64,000 bases of DNA from JBCCOW01 sp039025855 (GCA_039025855.1 JBCCNL010000019.1:3314-67313), one strand, 5' to 3'; counted from the first letter of the stretch, positions 42,430 through 51,055 are shown. Notes: generated by a model from the letters alone, not told the origin. Made by a program: numbers and translations.

Positions 42430-43647
42430 ATGAATGATCGACCGATAACCCTGATCAAGGCCCGTGCCGTCCGCGATGCCCACGGCGTCCGCTTCGACGA
42501 CGGTGCCGCCATCGCCATCCAGGACGGCCGCATCCTCGCCGTCGGCCCGCCCGTCGACCTGCCCAGCCCGACCGGCGACACCCACGATCTCGGCGACGCC
42601 CTGATCACCCCCGCCCACGTCAACGCCCACGCCCACCTCGAGCTTTCCGCCATCGGCCCCCAGCCCTACCCCGGCAGCTTCATCGAGTGGGTCACCCTGC
42701 TCCGTAAGGCAGCACCGCCCGACGATCCCCACTGGTTCGCCAACGCCGCCCGCGACGCCGCCCACGCCAGCCGATCCGCCGGCGTCGGCACCATCGGCGA
42801 CATCACCCCCAGCCTCGACGTCCACCACGCCCGACAAGCCGCCGGCCTCCGCGGCGTCACCTTCCTCGAACTCTTCGGCCTCGCCGAGCCTTTCGACCAG
42901 CCCGCGCTCGCCCGCATCCCCCAGATCACCCAGGCCAACGACGACGAGCTCGGCTTCCAACCCCACGCGCCCTACTCCGCCGGCCCCCGCCTCTTCGCCG
43001 CCGCCTCCCAATCCAAACGCCCCGTCTGCACCCACCTCGCCGAACTCCCCGACGAGCTCCGCTTTGTCGCCGAAGCCGACGGCCCCTTCCGAGACTTCCT
43101 CCAACAACTCGGCAAATGGAATACCGCCTCCGCCGCCACCTACGGCCAAGGCCTCTCCCCCGTCGCCTGGATGAAACCCCACCTCGAACAAACGCCCTGG
43201 CTCATCGCCCATGGCAACTACCTCACCGACGACGACGTCACCATCCTCGCCAACACCCAGACTTCGGTCGCCTACTGCCCGCTCGCCAGCGCCTATTTCG
43301 GCCACACCGGCCACCGCTACCGCGACCTCCTCGCCGCCGGCGTCAACGTCTGCCTGGGCACCGACTCCGTCGTCTGCCAGCCCGCCGATGAGCCGCAACC
43401 GCTCGGCATCCTTCCCCAGATGCGCTGCCTCCACCAACGCGACGGCACCGAACCCGACACGCTGCTCGCGATGGCCACCACCCATGGCGCTGCCGCGCTC
43501 CGCCTCCACCCCAGTTCAACCACGCTGGCCCCCGGTGCTCCCGCCGCATTCTGTGTAAGCCCCTTGCCCGACATCCAAACGAACGATCCGTTGGCGTCTG
43601 TTCTAAACAGTGATGAATCAGCAACGGGCCTCTTTATCGATGCGTAA
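42430..43647 (+). CDS. Amidohydrolase-superfamily deaminase (SsnA/aminofutalosine-deaminase-like)
   Basis: Start ATG 42430 (MNDRPITLIKARAV) gives 405 residues; the frame is open further upstream only as antisense to the OmpA-like gene. Metal-binding motifs are in order: VNAHAHLELS, PHAPYSAGPRL, CTHLAELPDEL, LIAHGNYLTDDD and CLGTDSVVC. This pattern fits the atrazine chlorohydrolase/cytosine-adenosine deaminase branch. NAHAHLE recalls aminofutalosine deaminase of the alternative menaquinone pathway, but no other mqn gene is in view, so the substrate stays open. Confidence 0.85.
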   Translation: MNDRPITLIKARAVRDAHGVRFDDGAAIAIQDGRILAVGPPVDLPSPTGDTHDLGDALITPAHVNAHAHLELSAIGPQPYPGSFIEWVTLLRKAAPPDDPHWFANAARDAAHASRSAGVGTIGDITPSLDVHHARQAAGLRGVTFLELFGLAEPFDQPALARIPQITQANDDELGFQPHAPYSAGPRLFAAASQSKRPVCTHLAELPDELRFVAEADGPFRDFLQQLGKWNTASAATYGQGLSPVAWMKPHLEQTPWLIAHGNYLTDDDVTILANTQTSVAYCPLASAYFGHTGHRYRDLLAAGVNVCLGTDSVVCQPADEPQPLGILPQMRCLHQRDGTEPDTLLAMATTHGAAALRLHPSSTTLAPGAPAAFCVSPLPDIQTNDPLASVLNSDESATGLFIDA

Positions 43648-43750
43648 TCGTCACACATGTGACAACGCCGATTGCTCGGGATTCACGTCTTCTCACGCTT
43701 TTTATGGTCTCGTGATCGGCTTGGAACAACTGGCCGCCGTGCCGCGTCTG

Positions 43751-43756
43751 TATAAT
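43751..43756 (+). promoter_or_regulatory. Perfect -10 box before the DUF5658 gene
   Basis: TATAAT lies 38 nt before the ATG at 43795. The -35 is weak (TTGGAA at 43721, too distant at 24 nt). AGGAGG (43784-43789) provides a strong ribosome-binding site. Confidence 0.5.
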
Positions 43757-43794
43757 GTCCGAAGCACGAAACCACAGACTGTCAGGAGGCCTAA

Positions 43795-44205
43795 ATGCCG
43801 TTTCTCCGCCCGGCTCACTCGCAGCACCAAGCACCACACGCCGCTGTCGCCGAACACCCCGGATTCCGCCTCCCCTTCCTTCATCAGCCGGTCAGCTTCC
43901 CGCACGCCTACACCTGGATCGTCTTCCTCTCGGCCATGGACGTCATGTTCACCAAGGTCGTTCTCGCCCTCGGCGGCCGTGAGGTCAACCCCCTCGCCGA
44001 GACCGTCATCAACGGCTTCGGGCTCACCGGCACCCTCTTGTTCAAGTTCGCCCTCGTCACCGGCTTCCTGCTCATCTGCGAATACGTCGCGCAGCAGAGC
44101 GAGTCGACCGGCCGATTCATGTCACGCACCGGGCTCGTCATCGCCGCCTTCCCCATCGTCTGGTCCTCGCTCCTCCTCGCCTCTGTCATCACCCTCGCGT
44201 GGTGA
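43795..44205 (+). CDS. DUF5658-family membrane protein
   Basis: The 136-residue protein has a 35-residue soluble N-terminus, then four predicted spans. The DUF5658 pattern is seen in YTWIVFLSAMDVMFTKVVLA, GGREVNPLAETVINGFG and TGTLLFKFALVTGFLLI. The Asp in the first span and the NP pair are the conserved positions. Its function is unknown. A strong Shine-Dalgarno site and a TATAAT box support the start and independent expression. Confidence 0.85.
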   Translation: MPFLRPAHSQHQAPHAAVAEHPGFRLPFLHQPVSFPHAYTWIVFLSAMDVMFTKVVLALGGREVNPLAETVINGFGLTGTLLFKFALVTGFLLICEYVAQQSESTGRFMSRTGLVIAAFPIVWSSLLLASVITLAW

Positions 44206-44235
44206 CGCCCGCCTCCGTAACGGATTGACCGTTTG

Positions 44236-44252
44236 TTGGCACGCCCCTTGCC
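44236..44252 (+). promoter_or_regulatory. Candidate sigma-54 promoter upstream of pckA
   Basis: TTGGCACG-CCCC-TTGC matches the -24/-12 consensus (YTGGCACG-N4-TTGCW), with exactly 10 nt between the invariant GG and GC. It lies 77 nt before the pckA ATG. The same bases form an inverted repeat TTGGCA/TGCCAA, so a dimeric repressor site is the competing reading. Confidence 0.5.
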
Positions 44253-44327
44253 AACCGGTCGATACTGTCCCCGGCCACCCGCCGATCTCTACACCCTCCC
44301 GACACCCTCCGACACGCACCACCCGCC

Positions 44328-45941
44328 ATGCCTCAACCCGATCTCACGCCCTACGGCATCACCGTCGAAGACATCCGCCACAACCTCGGGCCCGCCCGCT
44401 TCTACGAAGACGCCCTCCGCTTCGAGCCCCTCTCCTCCCTCTCCGACTCCGGCGCCCTCATCGCCTACTCCGGCGAGAAGACCGGACGCTCCCCCAAAGA
44501 CAAACGTGTCGTCCAGCAGCCCGACTCCCAGGACGATGTCTGGTGGGGCACCGTCAATATGCCCATCGATGACCGCACCTTCCTGATCAACCGCTCCCGC
44601 GCCATCGACTACCTCAACACCCGCCCCCGCCTCTACGTCGTCGACGCCTTCGCCGGCTGGGACCCCGACCACCGCCTCAAGGTCCGCGTCATCTGCGAAC
44701 GCCCCTACCACGCCCTGTTCATGTGGACCATGCTGATCCGGCCCACTCCCGAAGAGCTCGCCGACTTCGGCGACCCCGACTGGGTCATCTTCAACGCCGG
44801 CCAGTTCCCCGCCAACCCCCTCACCGCCGGCATGACCTCCACCACCTCCGTCGACCTCAACATCGGCGACCAGCAGTTCGTCATCCTCGGCTCGGGCTAC
44901 GCCGGCGAAATGAAGAAGGGCATCTTCACGGTCATGAATTACCTCATGCCCAAGCAAGGCCACCTCTCCATGCACTGCTCCGCCACCTGCGACGAGCACG
45001 GCAAAAACACCTCCGTCCTATTCGGGCTCTCCGGCACCGGCAAGACCACACTCTCCGCCGACCCCAACCGCCAACTCGTCGGCGACGACGAACACGTCTG
45101 GACCAACAACGGCGTCTTCAACATCGAGGGCGGCTGCTACGCCAAAGCCCTCGACCTCTCCGAAGAGTCCGAGCCCGCGATTTTCAACGCGCTGCGCTTC
45201 GGCGCCGTCCTCGAGAACGTCCGCTTCGAGCCCGAAGACCACCGCGTCGACTTCGGCGACACCTCCATCACCCAGAACACCCGCGCCGCCTACCCCGTCG
45301 AAGCCATCGCCAACGCCCGCATCCCCGGCACCGCCGACCACCCCACCGACATCATCTTCCTCACCTGCGACGCCTTCGGCGTCCTGCCCCCCGTCGCCGA
45401 ACTCTCCCCCGAGCAGGCGATGTACCACTTCATCTCCGGCTACACCGCCAAGGTCGCGGGCACCGAGATGGGCGTCGTCGAACCCGAAGCCACCTTCTCG
45501 CCCTGCTTCGGCGGCCCGTTCCTCGTCTGGCACCCTGCGAAGTACGCCGAACTCCTGGCCGAGAAGATGAAGCAGCACCAGACCCGCGTCTGGCTCGTCA
45601 ACACCGGCTGGGCCGGCGGCACCGCATCCTCTGGCGCAAAGCGCATCTCCCTCCGCTACTCTCGCGCCATCATTGATGCCATCCACACCCACGCCCTCCG
45701 CGATGTGCCTTCGTCACCCGATCCCATCTTCGGTATCGCCGTCCCCGACCACGTCCCCGGCGTCCCCGACGCCATCCTCAAGCCCCGCACCGCCTGGCCC
45801 GACCCCGCCGGCTACGACGCCCAGGCCGCCGACCTCACCCATCGCTTCCACGACAACTTCGCCCAGTACGCCGCAGGCGTCACCGACGCCGTCCGCAACG
45901 CCGGCCCCGCCCAACTCGAACCCCAGAAAGAACCCGCTTGA
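44328..45941 (+). CDS. pckA: Phosphoenolpyruvate carboxykinase (ATP)
   Basis: PckA converts oxaloacetate and ATP to PEP, CO2 and ADP at the start of gluconeogenesis. The 537-residue length is normal. Motifs in order are YSGEKTGRSPKDKRVV, AGEMKKGIFTVMNYLMPKQG, the P-loop FGLSGTGKTTLSADPNR, the metal-binding HVWTNNGVFNIEGGCYAKAL, and NTGWAGGTASSGAKRISL near the C-terminus. A DUF3467 gene overlaps its stop by one base. A sigma-54-like promoter lies upstream, implying activation by an enhancer-binding protein under a particular carbon or nitrogen state. Confidence 0.97.
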   Translation: MPQPDLTPYGITVEDIRHNLGPARFYEDALRFEPLSSLSDSGALIAYSGEKTGRSPKDKRVVQQPDSQDDVWWGTVNMPIDDRTFLINRSRAIDYLNTRPRLYVVDAFAGWDPDHRLKVRVICERPYHALFMWTMLIRPTPEELADFGDPDWVIFNAGQFPANPLTAGMTSTTSVDLNIGDQQFVILGSGYAGEMKKGIFTVMNYLMPKQGHLSMHCSATCDEHGKNTSVLFGLSGTGKTTLSADPNRQLVGDDEHVWTNNGVFNIEGGCYAKALDLSEESEPAIFNALRFGAVLENVRFEPEDHRVDFGDTSITQNTRAAYPVEAIANARIPGTADHPTDIIFLTCDAFGVLPPVAELSPEQAMYHFISGYTAKVAGTEMGVVEPEATFSPCFGGPFLVWHPAKYAELLAEKMKQHQTRVWLVNTGWAGGTASSGAKRISLRYSRAIIDAIHTHALRDVPSSPDPIFGIAVPDHVPGVPDAILKPRTAWPDPAGYDAQAADLTHRFHDNFAQYAAGVTDAVRNAGPAQLEPQKEPA

Positions 45942-46267
45942 TGTCCGAACCCACCCCGCAACCCGTCACCGATCAAGCCGGCCAGCAGGTCCAGCTCCAG
46001 CTCGACCGCGCTAACCAGACCACTACCTATGTCAATGCGTTCCACGCCCAGATGAACACCGACGAGCTCATCCTCGAGCTCGGGCTCAACGCCGGGCCTG
46101 TCCCCGGTGCCAGCCCCCAGGCGGTTCAGGTCGAGCTCAGCCAACGCGTGGTCCTTTCCTACCCGACCGCCAAACGCCTCGCCGCCGCACTCGTTCAGAA
46201 CATCAACCAATACGAGCAGCGCTTCGGCGAAATCAAGCCCCCCCAGCCGCAGTCGTCGGCGACCTAA
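45941..46267 (+). CDS. DUF3467-family protein
   Basis: The 108-residue protein starts in a TGATG junction with pckA. DUF3467 features are seen in TTYVNAFHAQMNTDELILELGL, a VELSQRVVLSYPTAKRLAAAL stretch, and NQYEQRFGEI near the C-terminus. It is a small cytoplasmic alpha/beta protein of unknown function found in many planctomycetes. Coupling to pckA suggests co-expression; there is no evidence that the two proteins interact. Confidence 0.85.
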   Translation: MSEPTPQPVTDQAGQQVQLQLDRANQTTTYVNAFHAQMNTDELILELGLNAGPVPGASPQAVQVELSQRVVLSYPTAKRLAAALVQNINQYEQRFGEIKPPQPQSSAT

Positions 46268-46309
46268 TTCCGTCCACTCCCAGCTTCTCTTTACCGCCGC
46301 GCCGTCGGC

Positions 46310-47761
46310 TTACTGGCGAGCCAACCCCGGCAGATCACTCTCCACGTCCACTGCTCCCACGCCTTGCCCACGCGCAACCCGCGCCGTAAACCCTTCATCC
46401 GTCACCACGCTCCCCCGCGTCGTCAAACGCACCGGCCTCCCTGCCCAACGCTGCTCCAACAGTTTCATCTCGCCCCCGTGCCCAAACCGACACCCCTCCA
46501 TCTGCACGGTTGTCCGCCCGCTTGCATCATCATCAGCCCCGATCCCCCCCTTGTCCTGCATCACAACACCGCCCACCCCCAGCGTCACCCGGCTCAGTGT
46601 CACGACATCCACCGGCGTCCCGATCAGCAACACCGGCGACTCCCCGCCGTGCAACACCCGCACGTCCTCCATCACCAGCCCCCGCTGCACCGGCGGCACA
46701 CTCCCAGGGTAGTACGACCGGCTGTAGCGATCCCGATCGAAGTGCACCGAAAAGCCCGGCCGTGGCTTCTCCAGCGTGATGTCTCGGAACACCACATCCC
46801 GCACCCCCGCCGACGCTTCTACGCCCTCCTGCATCATCAGCCACGGGATCCCGTCCACCACCTCGATGCCCGCGTCGTGCGATGGACAGGTCCGCGACAC
46901 GTACTCCCTCCCGTCCGGCTCCGCCTGCACGCGATACAACCGCCCGCCGCCGGGCAGCCCGTCGCCCCGCACCACCACCGTGTCCGACTGCTGCACCGAC
47001 ATCCCGTCGTGCCAGTCCCCCCAAGACCCGGCAAGCACCCGGCAGAAGAACCCCACCGATTCGTGCTCTTCCCCCTCAGGTGCCGCCAGGTCGTAGCACC
47101 GCTCCACCACCCCCTGCTCGATCCAGCCCAGCTCCGGGTTCGACGTCGCGTAGTCGTGAGCGTTCAGCGCAACCGCATCGTCACGCGTCTGGAACACACA
47201 GTCCCGGATCGCAAACCGCTTGCCCCGACCCAGGTGTACGCCGTCCTTGTCGCCCTTGATGATGCAGTCCTCAACCACCAGGTCCTCGAACGTACACGCA
47301 TGGATGCAGAACTGCTGCGGCCCCAGGTCGTCGCACCGCAGCCCGCTCACCCGCACATCCGACGCATAGAAGAACGCCACCTGCCCCCGCAACCCCGGCA
47401 CCGTGTCGCTCCGGACATCCACCCCGTTCACCACCAGCCGCAGCCCCTCAACCCGGACCCGCCGATCCCACGTCTTGGTTAGCGCCCCCCTGTTCAGGAT
47501 CACGTGCGAAAATCCGCCGGCTTCCTCCGTCTTCCGAAGCACCACCCCCGCGCCGAACACCAACGACGTATCACTCCCCACATAAACCGTGCCCGCCAGG
47601 TCATACACGCCCGGCCGCTCCACCCGCACCGTCCCGCCCGACTCCCCCAACGCATCAATCGCCCCCTGCAACGCCGCCTGATTGGCGAGCCCACTATTCC
47701 CCGGCTGAAAACCCACAACCCCCAACCCGACAGCCGCCGATCCAGTATCCACCTCTGTCAT
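46310..47761 (-). CDS. GH28-like right-handed beta-helix protein
   Basis: The 483-residue protein begins like polygalacturonases: LANQAALQGAIDALGESGGT followed by VRVERPGVYDLAGTVYVGSD. The centre carries the repeated coil pattern and the GH28-type active region DKDGVHLGRGKRF, then CVFQTRDDAVALNAHDY (paired acidic residues). No signal peptide is seen, which is odd for a pectinase and suggests either a cytoplasmic oligosaccharide enzyme or an unannotated secretion route. It is divergent from the GNAT gene. Confidence 0.82.
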   Translation of the reverse strand: MTEVDTGSAAVGLGVVGFQPGNSGLANQAALQGAIDALGESGGTVRVERPGVYDLAGTVYVGSDTSLVFGAGVVLRKTEEAGGFSHVILNRGALTKTWDRRVRVEGLRLVVNGVDVRSDTVPGLRGQVAFFYASDVRVSGLRCDDLGPQQFCIHACTFEDLVVEDCIIKGDKDGVHLGRGKRFAIRDCVFQTRDDAVALNAHDYATSNPELGWIEQGVVERCYDLAAPEGEEHESVGFFCRVLAGSWGDWHDGMSVQQSDTVVVRGDGLPGGGRLYRVQAEPDGREYVSRTCPSHDAGIEVVDGIPWLMMQEGVEASAGVRDVVFRDITLEKPRPGFSVHFDRDRYSRSYYPGSVPPVQRGLVMEDVRVLHGGESPVLLIGTPVDVVTLSRVTLGVGGVVMQDKGGIGADDDASGRTTVQMEGCRFGHGGEMKLLEQRWAGRPVRLTTRGSVVTDEGFTARVARGQGVGAVDVESDLPGLARQ

Positions 47762-47789
47762 CCGCGTAACCTAACGGAGTCCACGCACC

Positions 47790-48080
47790 ATGCCCATCAC
47801 GCACGACCCCGACCACTGCCGCTTCCTCCTCCCGCTCGACGACTCCGACGACGCATACCTCCTCTACGAACCGATCGACCCCGACAACCGCCCCAACCAC
47901 ATCTCGTTCAATTCCGTCTTCGTCCCCCAGTCCCACCGTGGCCAGGGCCTCGCCGGACAACTTGCCGACTTCGCCTTCGACCACGCCCGCTCCGCCGGCT
48001 GGACCGTCTACCCCGTCTGCCCCTACCTCCAATCCGCCTACCTCCCACGCCACCCCCAACACACTGACCTCCTCGCCTAA
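47790..48080 (+). CDS. Small GNAT-like N-acetyltransferase (YjdJ type)
   Basis: The 96-residue protein has only the core of the GNAT fold: SVFVPQSHRGQGLAGQLADF with the acetyl-CoA-binding RGQGLA loop, then FDHARSAGWTVYPVCPYLQS. This matches the short YjdJ/Gcn5-related group (about 95 residues). The substrate is unknown. It is divergent from the GH28-like gene with a 28-bp gap. Confidence 0.85.
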   Translation: MPITHDPDHCRFLLPLDDSDDAYLLYEPIDPDNRPNHISFNSVFVPQSHRGQGLAGQLADFAFDHARSAGWTVYPVCPYLQSAYLPRHPQHTDLLA

Positions 48081-48121
48081 CCCACCCCAGACCCCTCACA
48101 ACCACAACCGATCCTCTCGCA

Positions 48122-48150
48122 AAGCCCACGGTCACCGACCGTGGGCCGCG
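48122..48150. repeat. Palindromic element, GCCCACGGTC stem
   Basis: The perfect 10-bp stem GCCCACGGTC-ACC-GACCGTGGGC is preceded by AAA and followed by CGC. The AGCCC edge resembles the TAGCC-type elements. It lies in the 222-bp gap after the GNAT gene. Confidence 0.6.
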
Positions 48151-48184
48151 CTGACCTAACCCTTTCTCCTTCCCCTCCCCCGTG

Positions 48185-48212
48185 TAGCGGGTGCACCGGA
48201 GGTGCCCGTTCA
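48185..48212. repeat. Palindromic element, TAGCGGGTG type
   Basis: TAG leads into CGGGTGCACC-GGA-GGTGCCCG, then TTCA. The same TGTAGCGG start and loop-centred layout is seen at 34966-34993. It lies before cheV in the same gap as the preceding element. The rest of that gap shows no gene. Confidence 0.6.
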
Positions 48213-48302
48213 CCGTCAATGCCACCGCTTTATCGGCCCCCACCCCACCCGCCCATAACCCCCGCATGACGCCAACCCCCTACTCCGGTCGATACCCGAC
48301 CC

Positions 48303-49247
48303 ATGCCCGACAATGCCAAAACCGACATCCTCCTCGAATCCGGCACCAACGAGCTCGAGGTCCTCGTCTTCTCCCTCGCCAACCAGCACTTCGGCGTCAA
48401 CGTCGCCAAGGTCCGCGAGGTCATCCTCCCCGTCATAGTCTCCGCCGCCCCGGAACAGCCCCCCCACGTCCGCGGCGTCTTCGACCTCCGCGGCCGCGTC
48501 CTACCCCTCATCGACCTCCACCACTACCTCAACCTCCCCCCCCACGACCCCGACGAAAACAACCGACGCATCATCGTCACCGAGTTCAACGGCCAGAACG
48601 CCGCCTTCCTCGTCGAAACCGTCGACCGCATCCACCGCATGTCCTGGTCCGACATGAAACCCGTACCCGAAACCAGCCCGCACCACCAGAGCCCCGTCAC
48701 CGGCATCACCGAACTCCGGGATCAGCTCCTGCTCATGCTCGACTTCGAGTCCATCGTCGACCATGTCGCCATCCAGAAGACCATGCACGTCAACAAAGTC
48801 GATAACCCCCTCGGCATCGACCGCCCCGCCAAACGCGTCCTCCTCGCCGAAGACTCCCCCTTCATCGGCAAGCTCATGCTCGACATCCTCCACAACTCCG
48901 GCTACACGCAGGCCATCCTCCATCGCAACGGCCAAGCCGCCTGGGACGCCCTCCAACACGCCATCGACAACGAAGACCCCCTCCCCGAGCTCGTCGTCTC
49001 CGACATCGAGATGCCGGCCATGGACGGCCTCGCCCTCACCCGCTCCATCAAACAACACCCCGCCCTCCAACACACCCCCGTCATCCTCTTCTCATCCCTC
49101 ATCACCGACGACACCCGCCACAAAGGCAAACAAGTCGGCGCCGACCAACAGATCGCCAAACCCCAACTCCCCCAACTCGTCACCCTCATCGACGAACATT
49201 TCAACACCCCCGCCCCCGGAAGCAGCACCACCGCCAAAGCCGCCTGA
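48303..49247 (+). CDS. cheV: CheV-type CheW-receiver fusion protein
   Basis: The 314-residue protein has an N-terminal CheW domain (about 15-160; LEVLVFSLANQHFGVNVAKV, VRGVFDLRGRVLPLIDL). A C-terminal receiver domain (about 180-300) has the acidic pocket AEDSPF, the phosphoacceptor Asp in LVVSDIEMPAMDGLAL, and the Lys in IAKPQLP. CheV couples chemoreceptors to CheA and is adjusted by phosphorylation. No other chemotaxis gene is adjacent. Confidence 0.93.
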   Translation: MPDNAKTDILLESGTNELEVLVFSLANQHFGVNVAKVREVILPVIVSAAPEQPPHVRGVFDLRGRVLPLIDLHHYLNLPPHDPDENNRRIIVTEFNGQNAAFLVETVDRIHRMSWSDMKPVPETSPHHQSPVTGITELRDQLLLMLDFESIVDHVAIQKTMHVNKVDNPLGIDRPAKRVLLAEDSPFIGKLMLDILHNSGYTQAILHRNGQAAWDALQHAIDNEDPLPELVVSDIEMPAMDGLALTRSIKQHPALQHTPVILFSSLITDDTRHKGKQVGADQQIAKPQLPQLVTLIDEHFNTPAPGSSTTAKAA

Positions 49248-49257
49248 CTCACCTCCG

Positions 49258-49280
49258 TAGAGCCGGATTCATCCGACTCA
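49258..49280. repeat. Palindromic element after cheV, GAGCCGGAT stem
   Basis: TAGA-type start with an imperfect stem GAGCCGGAT-TC-ATCCGACTC, a few bases after the cheV stop. It belongs by layout to the palindrome group. Confidence 0.5.
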
Positions 49281-49292
49281 CACAGCTTAACG

Positions 49293-49322
49293 TAGGGTGG
49301 AGTAAGCCTGCGCATCCCACCA
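49293..49322. repeat. Inverted repeat TAGGGTGG...CCCACC
   Basis: GGTGG and CCACC arms enclose a partly paired AGTAAGCCTGCGCATC centre, starting with TAGG. It is a separate sequence class from the TAGCC group and lies at the border of the less GC-rich patch. Confidence 0.4.
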
Positions 49323-49341
49323 CGTAATTCATAGCTTATAT

Positions 49342-49887
49342 TCAACGCTGTGCGTTTTGCTGCACATACAGTTCGCTCGCTTCTTGATAGCGATTCCCAT
49401 AGCTAACGCGTATGAATGTCCCACCACCTTTGGAATCATGGGTTGAGCAAAGCTTTCCCCACGGGAATCGCCATTCAAGCGGCCTGCTCAAAGTACCTTC
49501 ACCTTCTGGCAGACGATGAAGCAAAAAGCTGGGGCCCTTTGACGGTCGCCCTAACAGTTTTTCAAGCAGGCGGTCATGAAAGTGCTTAATGGCGGCTTCA
49601 ACTTCAAGAGAATAGCTTGACCAGTCCCGCGGCCCAGGCGGGTAGTGGTTGGCAGTCAGGCTGGCACGGACCAGCATCTGGTCGTAAAAGCAGAGACTCA
49701 CAAGAATCTCCTTACCGTCAATCTCTCCGCCAGAAAGGCGGTAATGAATCCATGGGAGTGTGCCGTAGTCTTGGCTCTGTGATTCGCGCCCAGCGGGAAG
49801 CGCACAGAATGCGTCTTGCGTCAGCGTGGGGCTGATCGTCACGCCGTTCGGAAAAACGACAACACCAGTTTCTCGATCAATCTGCAT
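49342..49887 (-). CDS. Unrecognised protein in a less GC-rich patch
   Basis: The 181-residue protein (MQIDRETGVVVFPNGVTISP) shows no signal peptide or membrane span. It has mixed alpha/beta character with a Trp/Tyr-rich middle (YGTLPWIHYRLSGGEI, HYPPGPRDWSSYSLEVEAAI). I do not recognise a family; the small, soluble, single-domain look is like Imm-type immunity proteins, but no toxin gene is beside it. Codon use and base composition are visibly less GC-biased than the neighbours, suggesting recent acquisition. Confidence 0.65.
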   Translation of the reverse strand: MQIDRETGVVVFPNGVTISPTLTQDAFCALPAGRESQSQDYGTLPWIHYRLSGGEIDGKEILVSLCFYDQMLVRASLTANHYPPGPRDWSSYSLEVEAAIKHFHDRLLEKLLGRPSKGPSFLLHRLPEGEGTLSRPLEWRFPWGKLCSTHDSKGGGTFIRVSYGNRYQEASELYVQQNAQR

Positions 49888-50017
49888 GGGTCCATCAACC
49901 TACACAACACGCCCAACTGCCACTATTAGTCGCACGTAGCAGAATTCAATCTTCTATCAGCAAACCGGCCAAGTATGCACACTGTTTGTATAGACCTCAA
50001 GGTCATATCATCGCGCG

Positions 50018-50140
50018 ATGCCTAAACCCGACCCTAAGAAGATCAAGACCTTCGCCACCCCGCAAACTTTAGTCAGTGGCTCGAACCCAGGCCCTGGGCA
50101 TGGGGCATGCAGCAGATGCATGGTTAAGATGAAGGCTTAG
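50018..50140 (+). pseudogene. Relic of a YdeI/OmpD-associated-family gene
   Basis: A 40-codon frame begins MPKPDPKKIKTFATPQ, the typical opening of YdeI/OmpD-associated proteins. A frameshift then occurs: the next frame continues the family pattern with FSQWLEPRPWAWGMQ before a stop. Nothing of the remaining 150 or so residues of the family is present. The relic runs into the end of the convergent PEP-CTERM gene. It supports decay or insertion in this patch. Confidence 0.6.
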
Positions 50141-50868
50141 GCGGGCTCGGGGCGGTCGCGGCGGACGCGAACCGTCAGGGCGGCGGTGCCGAGGGCGAGG
50201 AGGGCGAGGCTGGCGGGCTCGGGCACGAGACGGATTTCCGTGATCGCGAAGTCGGTACCGGTCGTGCCGGTAAAGGCGATGGTGGCACCCTCCACGCTGT
50301 CGGCGTCAAAACTCGGGTCGCTGACGAGCGGGACTTGGATCGTGGTCGGGACGAAAGCGATCGGGTCGGAGACGGAGGTGGTGCCGGCGATCAGGGTCGA
50401 CCCATCAAAGAGGAAGACATCGATTTGGAGCGGTTCTCCGGTGGGCAGGTCAAAGAAGAGAAAGTCGATCTCGAAAACCGGGTTTGACGGTACCGAAGTG
50501 GGGGGGAAGGACGTCGCGCTCAACTCTGCCGTGGTGTATTGGAGGACAACGGAGCCGCTGGCGTTGAAGGTGGAGGACAGGCCGGCGATACCGCCGAAGG
50601 TATCGACCTCGAAAACGACGGTTCCGCCTCCGCCGGTGCGGAGGACGCGGGTGCGCTTGAACGGAAAGGGCCCGGGGAGGCCGGTGTCGTCGACCGTCGA
50701 GACGGGGCTGCCGTTGTTGGCGATCACTGGGTAGCTGGCGGTCGCGACGGAGAAGTCGTCGATGATGAGCGCGGCGGTGGCGCGTGGCGTCAAGGCGAGC
50801 ATGGAACAGGCCACGGCGCAGACTGTTAAGATCACCCTTTTGGTACTAAACCCGGTCAGATCAATCAC
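50137..50868 (-). CDS. PEP-CTERM sorting-domain protein
   Basis: I prefer the GTG at 50868 (residues MIDLTGFSTKRVILTVCAVA), 243 residues, because GGAGAG lies 6 nt before it; an ATG at 50928 would add 20 residues before the signal peptide. A signal peptide ends near ATA. The body is a beta-rich extracellular domain. The C-terminus has the sorting signal VPEPASLALLALGTAAL followed by a basic tail. Such proteins are processed by exosortase (EpsH/XrtA-type), which is not encoded in this window. Confidence 0.88.
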   Translation of the reverse strand: MIDLTGFSTKRVILTVCAVACSMLALTPRATAALIIDDFSVATASYPVIANNGSPVSTVDDTGLPGPFPFKRTRVLRTGGGGTVVFEVDTFGGIAGLSSTFNASGSVVLQYTTAELSATSFPPTSVPSNPVFEIDFLFFDLPTGEPLQIDVFLFDGSTLIAGTTSVSDPIAFVPTTIQVPLVSDPSFDADSVEGATIAFTGTTGTDFAITEIRLVPEPASLALLALGTAALTVRVRRDRPEPA

Positions 50869-51055
50869 TTGTTTCTCTCCAGCCTTGCCGATGATGGCGG
50901 ACTTTTCGCAATAAGATTCCGCACACATGATCGGCCGAGCGTCAAACGGAGGGCAGGTTTTCCGTTAGGTCTATTGGATTATAGCGTCCTTCCGCCATTG
51001 CGGGTGTAAATACCCGGCAGAACGGACTCTAACGCGGTGCGTGACCCAAACCGGC

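Noticed and set aside
50066..50095. GGCTCGAACCCAGGCC, which looks like a tRNA T-arm on the minus strand
   Set aside because: No cloverleaf can be completed; the stretch belongs to the YdeI-family relic.
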